This document shows, in pieces, positions 1 to 5,462 of a DNA stretch of 7,311 bases. The notes beneath the pieces are model-generated. The model made no database searches, was not told the origin of the DNA, and saw nothing but the letters and a program-made list of their open reading frames with translations. Where the stretch lies: contig JAFZIX010000039.1 of the NCBI GenBank assembly GCA_017554135.1, positions 1-7,311 of the forward strand, read 5' to 3'. The stretch's first letter is position 1. Each line of letters opens with the position of its first letter. Made by a program: the position numbers and the translations under genes. Origin of the DNA: Bacteroidales bacterium. Lineage in GTDB: Bacteria > Bacteroidota > Bacteroidia > Bacteroidales > UBA932.

Positions 1-1047
1 ACATTTGAGGAAGCCAAAAACCTGCTGCTTGCCTGGCAGGAAATCGCCTTCAAGAACGGCTATACCGCCGTCGCCGATGCAGGCACGGAGATTTTCTTCA
101 AAGATTCCGCCCGGGCATACCATGCCTTGGAGGAAGAAGGCAAACTGAAGTTGCGCACCTACGCATACATTTTGACCGAAGACAATGTGGCCGATCCGAA
201 GGCCGAGGTGGCCCGCGTCGCCGCGGTCCGCGCCAATTACAGCGGGGAATACTTCCATGTGGTGGGCATCAAGGCGTTCCTTGACGGTGTGACGGAAGCG
301 CACACGGGCTGGCAGAACCAGGATTATGCCGATCAGCCGGGCTATCACGGCGTGGAGCGTTTCAACAACCACGACAAGATGGTGCAGCTGATTGCAGAAG
401 CCGACAAGCAGGGGCTCTCCGTCCATGTCCATTCCGAAGGCGGCGGAGCCACCCACTTCATGCTCGGCTGTATCGAGGACGCGGAAAAGATTACCGGCGA
501 CATGGACCAGCGCAACGTGCTGGCGCATCTGCACTTCGTGACGGAAGAAGATATCCGCCGCATGGCGGCAACCGGTTCTGTCCCGGCGGTGCCTCCGCTC
601 TGGACGGCGGCAATTCCGGGCTTCTATGACATTGAAGTCAAGTATGTGGGTGAGGAAGTGGCCAGAGAGTCTTATCCCATCAAGTCCTTCTTTGACGCAG
701 GCGCATGCCCGGTCTTCCATTCGGACTACCCGGTCTCTCCGTCATTCAATATCCCCATCAGCATTTACATGGCTGAAACCCGCGCTCTTCCCAAGGGTAT
801 GCTTGACGGGGCGGACACCCGGCACAATGTCAAGGAAGCCATCTCCCGCGAACAGTCCCTGCGGGCCCTGACCATCAATGTGGCGCATGCATGGCATCAG
901 GAGCATCGCCTGGGTTCCATCGAGTTCGGCAAGATTGCCAACATGACGGTGTATGACTGCGACTTCCTCCACGACGACATCGAGAAGGTGGCACAGGCCA
1001 ACCTCATCGCCACCCTCGTGGACGGCAAGGAAGTCTATAAAGCGTAA
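1..1047 (+). CDS. YtcJ-like metal-dependent amidohydrolase, C-terminal part (5' end outside window)
   Basis: The frame is open from base 1 and ends at TAA 1045-1047, leaving 348 residues. YtcJ/Amidohydro_3 enzymes usually run about 530-570, so roughly 190-200 N-terminal residues, including the first metal-binding HxH motif, lie off the window. Family signatures are visible: KAFLDG, then VHVHSEGGGATH (codons from 421, with His at 424 and 430), AHLHFVTEEDIRR around 520-560, FHSDYPV with the likely catalytic Asp at 724-726, and a C-terminal ALTIN...LGSIEFGKIANMTVYD stretch typical of the closing beta-sandwich. The family hydrolyses C-N bonds such as amides, formamides and imino compounds; the substrate cannot be read from sequence. 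No signal peptide can be judged because the N-terminus is missing. A TTG at 127 is not a real start, since similarity and the open frame continue upstream. The next gene starts 3 bases after the stop. Confidence 0.9.
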   Translation, partial: TFEEAKNLLLAWQEIAFKNGYTAVADAGTEIFFKDSARAYHALEEEGKLKLRTYAYILTEDNVADPKAEVARVAAVRANYSGEYFHVVGIKAFLDGVTEAHTGWQNQDYADQPGYHGVERFNNHDKMVQLIAEADKQGLSVHVHSEGGGATHFMLGCIEDAEKITGDMDQRNVLAHLHFVTEEDIRRMAATGSVPAVPPLWTAAIPGFYDIEVKYVGEEVARESYPIKSFFDAGACPVFHSDYPVSPSFNIPISIYMAETRALPKGMLDGADTRHNVKEAISREQSLRALTINVAHAWHQEHRLGSIEFGKIANMTVYDCDFLHDDIEKVAQANLIATLVDGKEVYKA

Positions 1048-1050
1048 AAC

Positions 1051-1371
1051 ATGACAGAGATAACAATAAGTGTTGGCTTGAACGATGCCGTCACTAAGCG
1101 GCAGGAGTATCAGACAGAGATGTACGTCGACATCATGAAGCACGTATGTCAAAGTTACCGTGTTCCTTTCTCGTTTATCGTTTCAGATGGTGGTTATTTC
1201 CACGATAATGGTGATTATACACAGGAAAAGACCCTTGTCCTTTGTTTTCTTGACACCGAGAAGGGTGTTGTGGAGAGCATCGCAAGAGATCTCTGCGCCT
1301 TTTTCCACCAAGAATCCGTCCTGTTAACCGAGAGTAAGGTCAGAGCCTATTATATAAAAGAACAACTATAA
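1051..1371 (+). CDS. Small conserved-type protein of unknown function, 106 aa
   Basis: The start is ATG 1051, 3 bases after the amidohydrolase stop, with no clear Shine-Dalgarno. The product is a compact soluble protein with no signal peptide or membrane helix. Visible features are an N-terminal strand ending in GLNDAVTKRQ, a central GGYFHDNGDYTQEKTLVL segment, and a late QESVLL motif. From memory, this pattern (GLND near the start, G-x-Y-x-H-x-x-G followed by E-x-x-L, and QES-[IV] near the end) matches short uncharacterised proteins found in phages and mobile elements of Firmicutes and Bacteroidota. I cannot name the family with certainty, and a tautomerase-like or DUF3574-like fold is only a guess. 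Composition stands out: bases 1081-1370 are about 44% G+C by hand count, while sampled lines of the preceding gene are about 55-70%. That contrast suggests a different origin. Function unknown. Confidence 0.75.
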   Translation: MTEITISVGLNDAVTKRQEYQTEMYVDIMKHVCQSYRVPFSFIVSDGGYFHDNGDYTQEKTLVLCFLDTEKGVVESIARDLCAFFHQESVLLTESKVRAYYIKEQL

Positions 1372-1380
1372 GGCTTAGCA

Positions 1381-1521
1381 ATGCATTCCATGGGAAGGAA
1401 CAGAATCCATTTGTCATCCGTTGCTTCTACGGCAGTTGCCCTGCTGTTTCTGGTGTTTCCGTTCACCGGATGTAATCGCGTAGCCGATAAAGCCTTCGGC
1501 GCCGAGGCCGAAACCCTGTAG
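1381..1521 (+). CDS. Tiny predicted lipoprotein, 46 aa (or remnant of a larger one)
   Basis: ATG 1381 to TAG 1519-1521, starting 9 bases after the previous stop. The translation is almost entirely a lipoprotein signal peptide. It has a basic n-region (MGRNRIH), a hydrophobic core (VASTAVALLFLVFPF) and a lipobox FTGC with the acylated Cys at residue 31. Only 16 residues remain after cleavage (CNRVADKAFGAEAETL). A second ATG at 1390 gives a shorter but equally good signal peptide. The arrangement resembles very small bacterial lipoproteins of the entericidin or lysis-lipoprotein size class, but I see no sequence match to those. It may instead be the 5' remnant of a longer lipoprotein gene; the reading frame after 1521 does not resume recognisable sequence before the next start at 1543. 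The signal peptide is convincing, and the gene being functional is less so. Confidence 0.55.
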   Translation: MHSMGRNRIHLSSVASTAVALLFLVFPFTGCNRVADKAFGAEAETL

Positions 1522-1533
1522 TAAAATGAAATC

Positions 1534-1542
1534 AGAATAATA
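1534..1542 (+). promoter_or_regulatory. A/T-rich translation leader before the repeat lipoprotein
   Basis: AGAATAATA lies directly against ATG 1543, with no Shine-Dalgarno sequence. The same 9-mer occurs at 5452-5460, two bases before the transporter start. Bacteroidota commonly initiate from A-rich, unstructured leaders instead of a strong Shine-Dalgarno. This supports the choice of ATG 1543 but may be chance at this length. Confidence 0.35.
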
Positions 1543-2718
1543 ATGAAAAGAGTTTTTGTTTTTCTGAGCACCGTGCTCCTTGTGCTGTCCTGCGGCAAAA
1601 TAGATGGAGTAAAGACCGTGGATCTTGCCAAACTCTCGGCCGATTATGAGGCAAAGGACGGTGATATACTCACGGGCATACTCGACGGCAATTACAAGAT
1701 TACCATTGCCGACGGTGCCACCGTGACGCTGAAGAATGCTGTTGTGTACGGGGTAGATGACCGGGACTGTAAGTGGGCCGGCATCACCCTCCTTGGAGAT
1801 GCCACCCTTGTTCTTGAGGCTTCCAATATCGTGAGAGGTTTCGACGCCGGATTTCCCGGCATCCTTGTTCCCAAAGGCAAGACGCTCACCATAACGGGGA
1901 ACGGAAAACTGGATGCGAGCAGCAACGGATGTGCCCCCGGAATCGGCGGTGATGACGATAACGGTGGCAATATTGTCATCCTGGGGGGCACCATCCGCGC
2001 TACAGGCGGAGATGGTGCCGCCGCCATCGGATCCATGCGTTTTAGAAGTTGTGGCGACATCACCATCAGCGGTGGCACGGTAACTGCCATTGGGGGCGAT
2101 GATGGGGCCGGTATTGGAAGTGGCCTTGAAGCCTCGTGCGGAAACATCACCATCAGCGACGGAACCGTTATAGCTGAATCGGTACTTTCTGCGGCTGGCA
2201 TCGGCTGCGGCCACTTGGCGACTTGCGGAAATATCTCCATCAGCGGAGGCGACGTCACCTCGCGGGGCGGAGATGATGCCGCCGGCATCGGCAGCGGCAG
2301 CGGAGAAGATGACGACGAAGAAGATGACGAGGACGAAGAGGATGAAAGCGATGATGTGACCTCCATTTGCGGAGACATTACCATTAGCGGCGGTACGGTA
2401 ACGGTTCACGGCCACAGCATCATTGCTGCCGCAGCCATCGGCTCGGGCTGCAACGCCCGCTGCGGCAACATCCTCATCAGCGGGGGCACGGTTACAGCCG
2501 AAGGCGGATACAAATCCGCCGGAATAGGCACCTCGGAAAGAGGAAGCGTGGGCAACATTACCATCACCAGCGGCGTAACGCAGGTGACGGCCAAGAAATG
2601 GGACGAGAAGACCCCGCACAGCATCGGCGGTGGCGTGGACTACGTCAGTATCGGCACCGTGACCATCGGCGGCAAAGTGGGCCCCGTGAGCGAAAGTCCG
2701 TTTGTCTATAAGCCGTAA
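1543..2718 (+). CDS. Repeat lipoprotein with GIGSG/CGNITISGGTV units (likely beta-helix)
   Basis: 391 residues from ATG 1543 to TAA 2716-2718. The N-terminus (MKRVFVFLSTVLLVLSCGK) is a type II signal peptide with lipobox VLSC and acylated Cys17, so the protein is anchored in the inner or outer membrane and faces the periplasm or the surface. Residues about 20-140 look like a beta-rich cap (GATVTLKNAVVYGV, KTLTITGNGKLDAS). From about residue 143 to the end it consists of repeats of the form CGNITISGGTVTAxGGxxAAGIGSG with a 29-residue period, ended by a degenerate turn. An acidic tract (residues 255-271) is inserted between units four and five. Repeats of this kind are common in surface proteins of gut bacteria, where they are annotated only loosely, for example as carbohydrate-binding-like. 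A right-handed parallel beta-helix is my inference from period and strand pattern. No catalytic motif is seen, and ligand and role are unknown. The next gene starts 4 bases after the stop. Confidence 0.88.
   Translation: MKRVFVFLSTVLLVLSCGKIDGVKTVDLAKLSADYEAKDGDILTGILDGNYKITIADGATVTLKNAVVYGVDDRDCKWAGITLLGDATLVLEASNIVRGFDAGFPGILVPKGKTLTITGNGKLDASSNGCAPGIGGDDDNGGNIVILGGTIRATGGDGAAAIGSMRFRSCGDITISGGTVTAIGGDDGAGIGSGLEASCGNITISDGTVIAESVLSAAGIGCGHLATCGNISISGGDVTSRGGDDAAGIGSGSGEDDDEEDDEDEEDESDDVTSICGDITISGGTVTVHGHSIIAAAAIGSGCNARCGNILISGGTVTAEGGYKSAGIGTSERGSVGNITITSGVTQVTAKKWDEKTPHSIGGGVDYVSIGTVTIGGKVGPVSESPFVYKP
1969..2640 (+). repeat. Seven in-frame coding repeats, 87-base (29-codon) period
   Basis: Equivalent codons (the N or D of [ND]I[TSVL]I) begin at 1969, 2056, 2143, 2230, 2374, 2467 and 2554. 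Spacings are 87, 87, 87, 144, 93 and 87 bases. The 144 is an 87-base unit plus a 57-base insertion holding the acidic tract, and the 93 is one unit plus two codons. A degenerate eighth turn (TVTIGG) starts at 2656. Units are diverged at DNA level but share short blocks such as gacatcaccatcagcgg. Five units carry a Cys two residues before the N/D (codons ending in the sequence CG[ND]I). Confidence 0.85.
2305..2355 (+). other. Acidic tract insert (16 of 17 residues Asp/Glu)
   Basis: Seventeen codons, residues 255-271 of the repeat lipoprotein, of which sixteen are Asp or Glu and one is Ser. The DNA is a GA-N triplet run, nearly all purine in the first two codon positions, which could change length by slippage. 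It interrupts the 29-residue repeat exactly between units four and five, as a loop would. Such a tract might bind Ca2+ or simply be a flexible surface loop. Confidence 0.8.
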
Positions 2719-2722
2719 GCAA

Positions 2723-3598
2723 ATGATTATAAACTATCCCATAGATAATTACGAGAAGATCAATCTTGCCGACTGGCAGCAGGTGGGCGAAGGCGGCAAC
2801 GGGAAGACGTATGTCAATCCCGCGGCACCGGGCGAGATTCTCAAGGTGAACAATGCCCGCCTGAGCACGCTGGAGGCAGTTACGCACGAATATGAAGTTT
2901 CCAAGGCCGTGGCCGGTTTGGGAATCTCCGTCCCCGAAGTGTATCACATCGTGCGTGTCGGGGACGCCTATGGCACCATCTCCCAGTTGATTAAAGGCAA
3001 GAAATCCCTCTCGCGCATCTGCCATGAGAATCCGGAGCGCACGGAAGAAATGGCCCGTCTCCTGTGTCAAAAGGGAAAGGAACTCTTTTCCACACCCTGC
3101 AATACGGAATTCTTCCCTAGCAGGAAGCAGCAGGCTCTTTGGGCCATTGAGAATACCTCTTATGTAGGCAAGAAGAGCGGAGAGATAATCCGTGCTTTCA
3201 TTGAAACCATTCCCGAGAGTACGGGCTGTTCCCACGGAGACTTCCAGCCAGGCAATCTCATCCAGGCCGGTGAGTATTATTACTGGATTGACCTGGATAG
3301 GTTTGCGTACGGAGGCCCCATGTTCGATATCGGCCACCTGTTCCTGATTTGCCACGTGTACGCCCCCATGAAGCGGGTACAGGATATCTTCCATATGACC
3401 CAGGATCAGTTCCAGCGCTTCTGGGACGCCTTTGCCAAGGAGTACACCGGGAAGGAAGACCACTCGGCGTTTGACGCACTGGCTGGCAAATTCGCCGCCG
3501 TCGATGTGATTCTCCGGACAGTCTTCCAGAAACCGACATTCGTTGAGAAACTCTTCTTCGGCCTCTATGTCAGAAAACTGGTTAAATTGTATTATTGA
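2723..3598 (+). CDS. APH/choline-kinase-fold phosphotransferase, paralogue 1
   Basis: The preferred start is ATG 2723 (291 residues), 4 bases after the repeat lipoprotein stop. A TTG at 2702 would overlap that gene's coding end and is less likely. Kinase elements appear in order: a glycine-rich loop VGEGGNGKTY (21-30), a probable ATP lysine K41, a hinge region near SQLIKGKKSL, a catalytic loop HGDFQPGN (171-178, with D173 and N178) and a metal-binding WIDLD (D190) followed by GGPMFDIGH. This is the aminoglycoside phosphotransferase (PF01636) fold. The short length and the GEGG N-terminal signature recall the Fibrobacter paralogous family TIGR02172, whose substrates are unknown and which is not known to confer drug resistance. 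No signal peptide, so it is cytoplasmic. It should transfer the ATP gamma-phosphate to a small-molecule hydroxyl; the acceptor cannot be read. The next gene begins 5 bases after the stop. Confidence 0.88.
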   Translation: MIINYPIDNYEKINLADWQQVGEGGNGKTYVNPAAPGEILKVNNARLSTLEAVTHEYEVSKAVAGLGISVPEVYHIVRVGDAYGTISQLIKGKKSLSRICHENPERTEEMARLLCQKGKELFSTPCNTEFFPSRKQQALWAIENTSYVGKKSGEIIRAFIETIPESTGCSHGDFQPGNLIQAGEYYYWIDLDRFAYGGPMFDIGHLFLICHVYAPMKRVQDIFHMTQDQFQRFWDAFAKEYTGKEDHSAFDALAGKFAAVDVILRTVFQKPTFVEKLFFGLYVRKLVKLYY

Positions 3599-3603
3599 AA
3601 ACT

Positions 3604-4449
3604 ATGAGCGTATACGAAACCATAGATTTGAACGATTATGTTCAGACCGGTGAGGGCGGCACGGCCCAGGCTTACACACGCAAAGACGGCAAGACGCTGG
3701 CCAAACTCTACAATCCCGGATTTGAGGCCGACAGGGCTGCGGCGGAATTCTTCACGGCCCGCACCGTCTTCGAGATGGGCATCCCCACGCCGGAGCCTTA
3801 CAGGCTGGTAACCGACGGGGAGCGTTTCGGCGCCGAGTACGAACTAATCAAGAACAAACGCTCCTTTGCCCGTATCATCTCCGAAGAGCCCGAGCGCCTG
3901 GAGGGAGTTTCCCTGACCTTCGCAAAAGCCGCCCGGGAACTGCACGCCCACAAGGCCGATACTGTCCGTCTCCACTCTTACAAGGAAGTCTTGACCCGCT
4001 TTTATCAGGAAAAGAACCTTGTCCCGGAAGATTATAAACAGCGCGCCCTGGCTTTCCTTGAGAAAGTGCCGGAAGCCGATACCTGCCTTCACGGAGACCT
4101 CCAGATAGGGAACATCATCACGGACGGAGACCGCACGCTCTGGATCGACGTGGGCGAGTTCAGTCACGGCGTTCCCGAATGGGACATATCTATTCTTTGG
4201 ACGATGGCCCACAATATGAAAGCCGACCGTTCGGTGAACCTTTTCCACATTACTCCGGAAATGTTTAACAAGCACTGGAATATCTTCCTTCCCGCCTACC
4301 TGGGAACTACGGATCCAGGCAAACTGGAAACTTATACCAGGCGTCTCTTTCCCTTTTATGCCGCCAAGGTCCCGTATGTCTTTGATATGGCGTACCACAC
4401 CTCCCTTCCGGCCGAAGCCCTGCAGAAAATCATTCAAATGTTCCCATGA
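3604..4449 (+). CDS. APH/choline-kinase-fold phosphotransferase, paralogue 2
   Basis: 281 residues from ATG 3604, chosen over a TTG at 3595 that overlaps the previous stop. Visible motifs are glycine loop TGEGGTAQAY (15-24), K34, hinge YELIKNKRS, catalytic loop HGDLQIGN (163-170, with D165 and N170), and metal-binding WIDVG (D182) followed by GVPEWDI. It aligns end to end with the preceding kinase, including the C-terminal helix pair (LFHITPEMFNKHWNIF here, IFHMTQDQFQRFWDAF there), so the two are a tandem duplicate that has diverged strongly; identity by eye is roughly a quarter to a third. All expected catalytic residues are kept in both, so neither is an obvious pseudokinase. Divergence around the acceptor side suggests different substrates, or possibly a heterodimer. 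It is cytoplasmic, with no signal peptide. Its last codons overlap the phosphatase start by ATGA. Confidence 0.88.
   Translation: MSVYETIDLNDYVQTGEGGTAQAYTRKDGKTLAKLYNPGFEADRAAAEFFTARTVFEMGIPTPEPYRLVTDGERFGAEYELIKNKRSFARIISEEPERLEGVSLTFAKAARELHAHKADTVRLHSYKEVLTRFYQEKNLVPEDYKQRALAFLEKVPEADTCLHGDLQIGNIITDGDRTLWIDVGEFSHGVPEWDISILWTMAHNMKADRSVNLFHITPEMFNKHWNIFLPAYLGTTDPGKLETYTRRLFPFYAAKVPYVFDMAYHTSLPAEALQKIIQMFP
4446..4449 (+). promoter_or_regulatory. ATGA stop/start overlap (translational coupling)
   Basis: The phosphatase ATG (4446-4448) shares bases with the TGA (4447-4449) ending the second kinase. This is the classic arrangement for re-initiation by terminating ribosomes, and it implies co-transcription and linked expression of kinase and phosphatase. 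Confidence 0.8.
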
Positions 4450-5324
4450 AACGAACTCTTATCCTGATCACCCTATTTTTTCTGATGATTACCTCCTGCA
4501 CCCATAATCCCAAAGACCGCACCCTTCCTTTTGAGGGCATAGAGAATGCCCGCGAGTTGGGCGGTCTGGTGATGCAGGATGGCCGAAGCATCCGCTGGGG
4601 AAAACTGGTCCGTTCCGGGAATCTGGCCCTTGCGAGCGACCAGGATGTGGCCATTCTGAAGGACTGCTTCCAGCTGAGCGACGTCTATGATTTCCGCTTT
4701 GATGCTGAGGTGGCCGGGGCGCCGGACCGGGAGATAGATGGGGTGCGCAACACGCATCTTTCAACCTTGCCGCAGGCATTGATTGACGGCTTTACCGCCG
4801 GCCGCGCCGACACATCCCAGTTCCAGGTGAGCGGTTTTATGGAACGCCTTGCCGAATATGCCTTTAATCCCAAGGCGCAGGAAATGGGGCGCCAGCTCTA
4901 TCCAGCCATCGTGTTGGATCCCACGTCCCAGCAGCGTTACGGCACCTTCCTCCGGGGGGTGCTGGAAGCCGATGGCGGCGTCCTCTGGCACTGTTCCCAG
5001 GGAAAAGACCGCTGCGGCTGGGGCACTGCCTTCGTTTTGGCGGCGCTGGGTGCCAGCCGTGAAACCATTGTAGAAGACTTCGACCTTTCCAATGTCTATT
5101 ATGCGGCCCAGGTAGAAGCCCTTTCCCAAAAGGTGATCGAAATGGGTGGGGGAGAGGAGGAACTCGCCTTCATTCGCGCCATGGTGGGCGTGAGCACCGA
5201 GAACTTCGAGAGCACCCTGGACTTGATAGACGCAAAATACGGTTCCCTGGAGGCTTATCTGGACAATGCTCTGGGCTTCTTTGCCCAGGAGCAGACTGCG
5301 TTGCGAAACAAGTTGTTGGAATAG
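4446..5324 (+). CDS. Lipoprotein tyrosine/dual-specificity phosphatase (Y_phosphatase3 type)
   Basis: 292 residues. The N-terminus (MKRTLILITLFFLMITSC) is a type II signal peptide with acylated Cys18, so the catalytic domain lies outside the cytoplasm. The domain begins with IENARELGGL and LVRSGNLA, the usual N-x-R-x-x-G-G and RSG landmarks of the PF13350 / MptpB-like family, followed by VYDFRFDAEV where related proteins have a DLR..E motif. The P-loop is HCSQGKDRCGWG: nucleophile C183 and phosphate-binding R189 form the CX5R motif, with K187 and D188 of the family-typical GKDR also present. The residue after R189 is Cys rather than the more usual Thr/Ser. The C-terminal helical part (FDLSNVYYAAQ to the end) is full length, so the gene looks intact. 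Family members remove phosphate from phosphotyrosine, phosphoserine/threonine or phosphoinositides; the substrate here is unknown. Its extracytoplasmic location means it probably does not simply reverse the cytoplasmic kinases upstream. Confidence 0.9.
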   Translation: MKRTLILITLFFLMITSCTHNPKDRTLPFEGIENARELGGLVMQDGRSIRWGKLVRSGNLALASDQDVAILKDCFQLSDVYDFRFDAEVAGAPDREIDGVRNTHLSTLPQALIDGFTAGRADTSQFQVSGFMERLAEYAFNPKAQEMGRQLYPAIVLDPTSQQRYGTFLRGVLEADGGVLWHCSQGKDRCGWGTAFVLAALGASRETIVEDFDLSNVYYAAQVEALSQKVIEMGGGEEELAFIRAMVGVSTENFESTLDLIDAKYGSLEAYLDNALGFFAQEQTALRNKLLE

Positions 5325-5354
5325 GCCTATTATGAGAGCTAAAACACAATAACC

Positions 5355-5453
5355 ATGATTGCTGACAAAGTCATCTTTGGCAATATCTACACTGTAGATA
5401 AGGCCCAACCGAAGGCCGAAGCGGCAGCTATTGCCGGCGGCAAGTGGAGTTAG
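5355..5453 (+). pseudogene. N-terminal fragment of a YtcJ-like amidohydrolase (32 codons, then TAG)
   Basis: ATG 5355 opens a 32-codon frame whose start (ADKVIFGNIYTVD) and end (KAEAAAIAGGK) match the opening of YtcJ-like amidohydrolases. In those proteins an A-D-x-[VIL] strand, N-x-x-I-Y-T-[VL]-D and a-x-A-[VI]-A-[IV]-x-x-G-K are standard. The next residues should be a strand such as IVxVG, but the frame gives W-S and the TAG 5451-5453. All of the metal-binding barrel is absent, so this cannot be an enzyme. The junction lies at about 5445-5450. It is in the same frame as the transporter gene that starts 9 bases after the TAG. It may be the remnant of a second amidohydrolase copy related to the one at 1-1047; that copy's own N-terminus is outside the window, so direct comparison is not possible here. 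It could still be translated as a short leader peptide. Confidence 0.7.
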
Positions 5454-5460
5454 AATAATA
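5452..5460 (+). promoter_or_regulatory. A/T-rich translation leader before the ABC transporter
   Basis: AGAATAATA, identical to the 9-mer at 1534-1542, lies two bases before ATG 5463, overlapping the end of the amidohydrolase fragment's TAG. No Shine-Dalgarno is visible. It supports ATG 5463 as the transporter start and is otherwise weak evidence. Confidence 0.3.
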
Positions 5461-5462
5461 GT

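Noticed and set aside
1414..2619. 401-codon open frame on the minus strand
   Set aside because: It is the mirror of the repeat lipoprotein. The Ala/Asp/Gly-rich repeats are the reverse reading of the sense repeats, and there is no independent signal.
1969..2640. Regularly spaced repeats resembling a CRISPR array
   Set aside because: The period is a whole number of codons (87 bases), units are diverged in codon-third positions, and the frame codes continuously for a lipoprotein. There are no constant repeats with unique spacers.
2702..2722. Upstream TTG start for the first kinase (also TTG at 3595 for the second and 127 for the amidohydrolase)
   Set aside because: ATG codons at 2723 and 3604 fit the spacing after the previous stops better. 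The frame at 127 is simply the continuation of a gene that begins upstream.
2645..3463. 272-codon minus-strand frame over the first kinase
   Set aside because: The plus strand holds an intact kinase with all catalytic motifs; the antisense translation shows no family features.
5320..5331. Perfect 12-base palindrome AATAGGCCTATT over the phosphatase stop
   Set aside because: It has no loop and no following T-run, so it is not a terminator. One or two such palindromes are expected by chance in a window this size.
5325..5462. Possible promoter (Bacteroidota TTTG / TAnnTTTG type) before the transporter
   Set aside because: I looked for a TTTG box followed after 19-21 bases by TAnnTTTG here and before 1543 and found no convincing pair.
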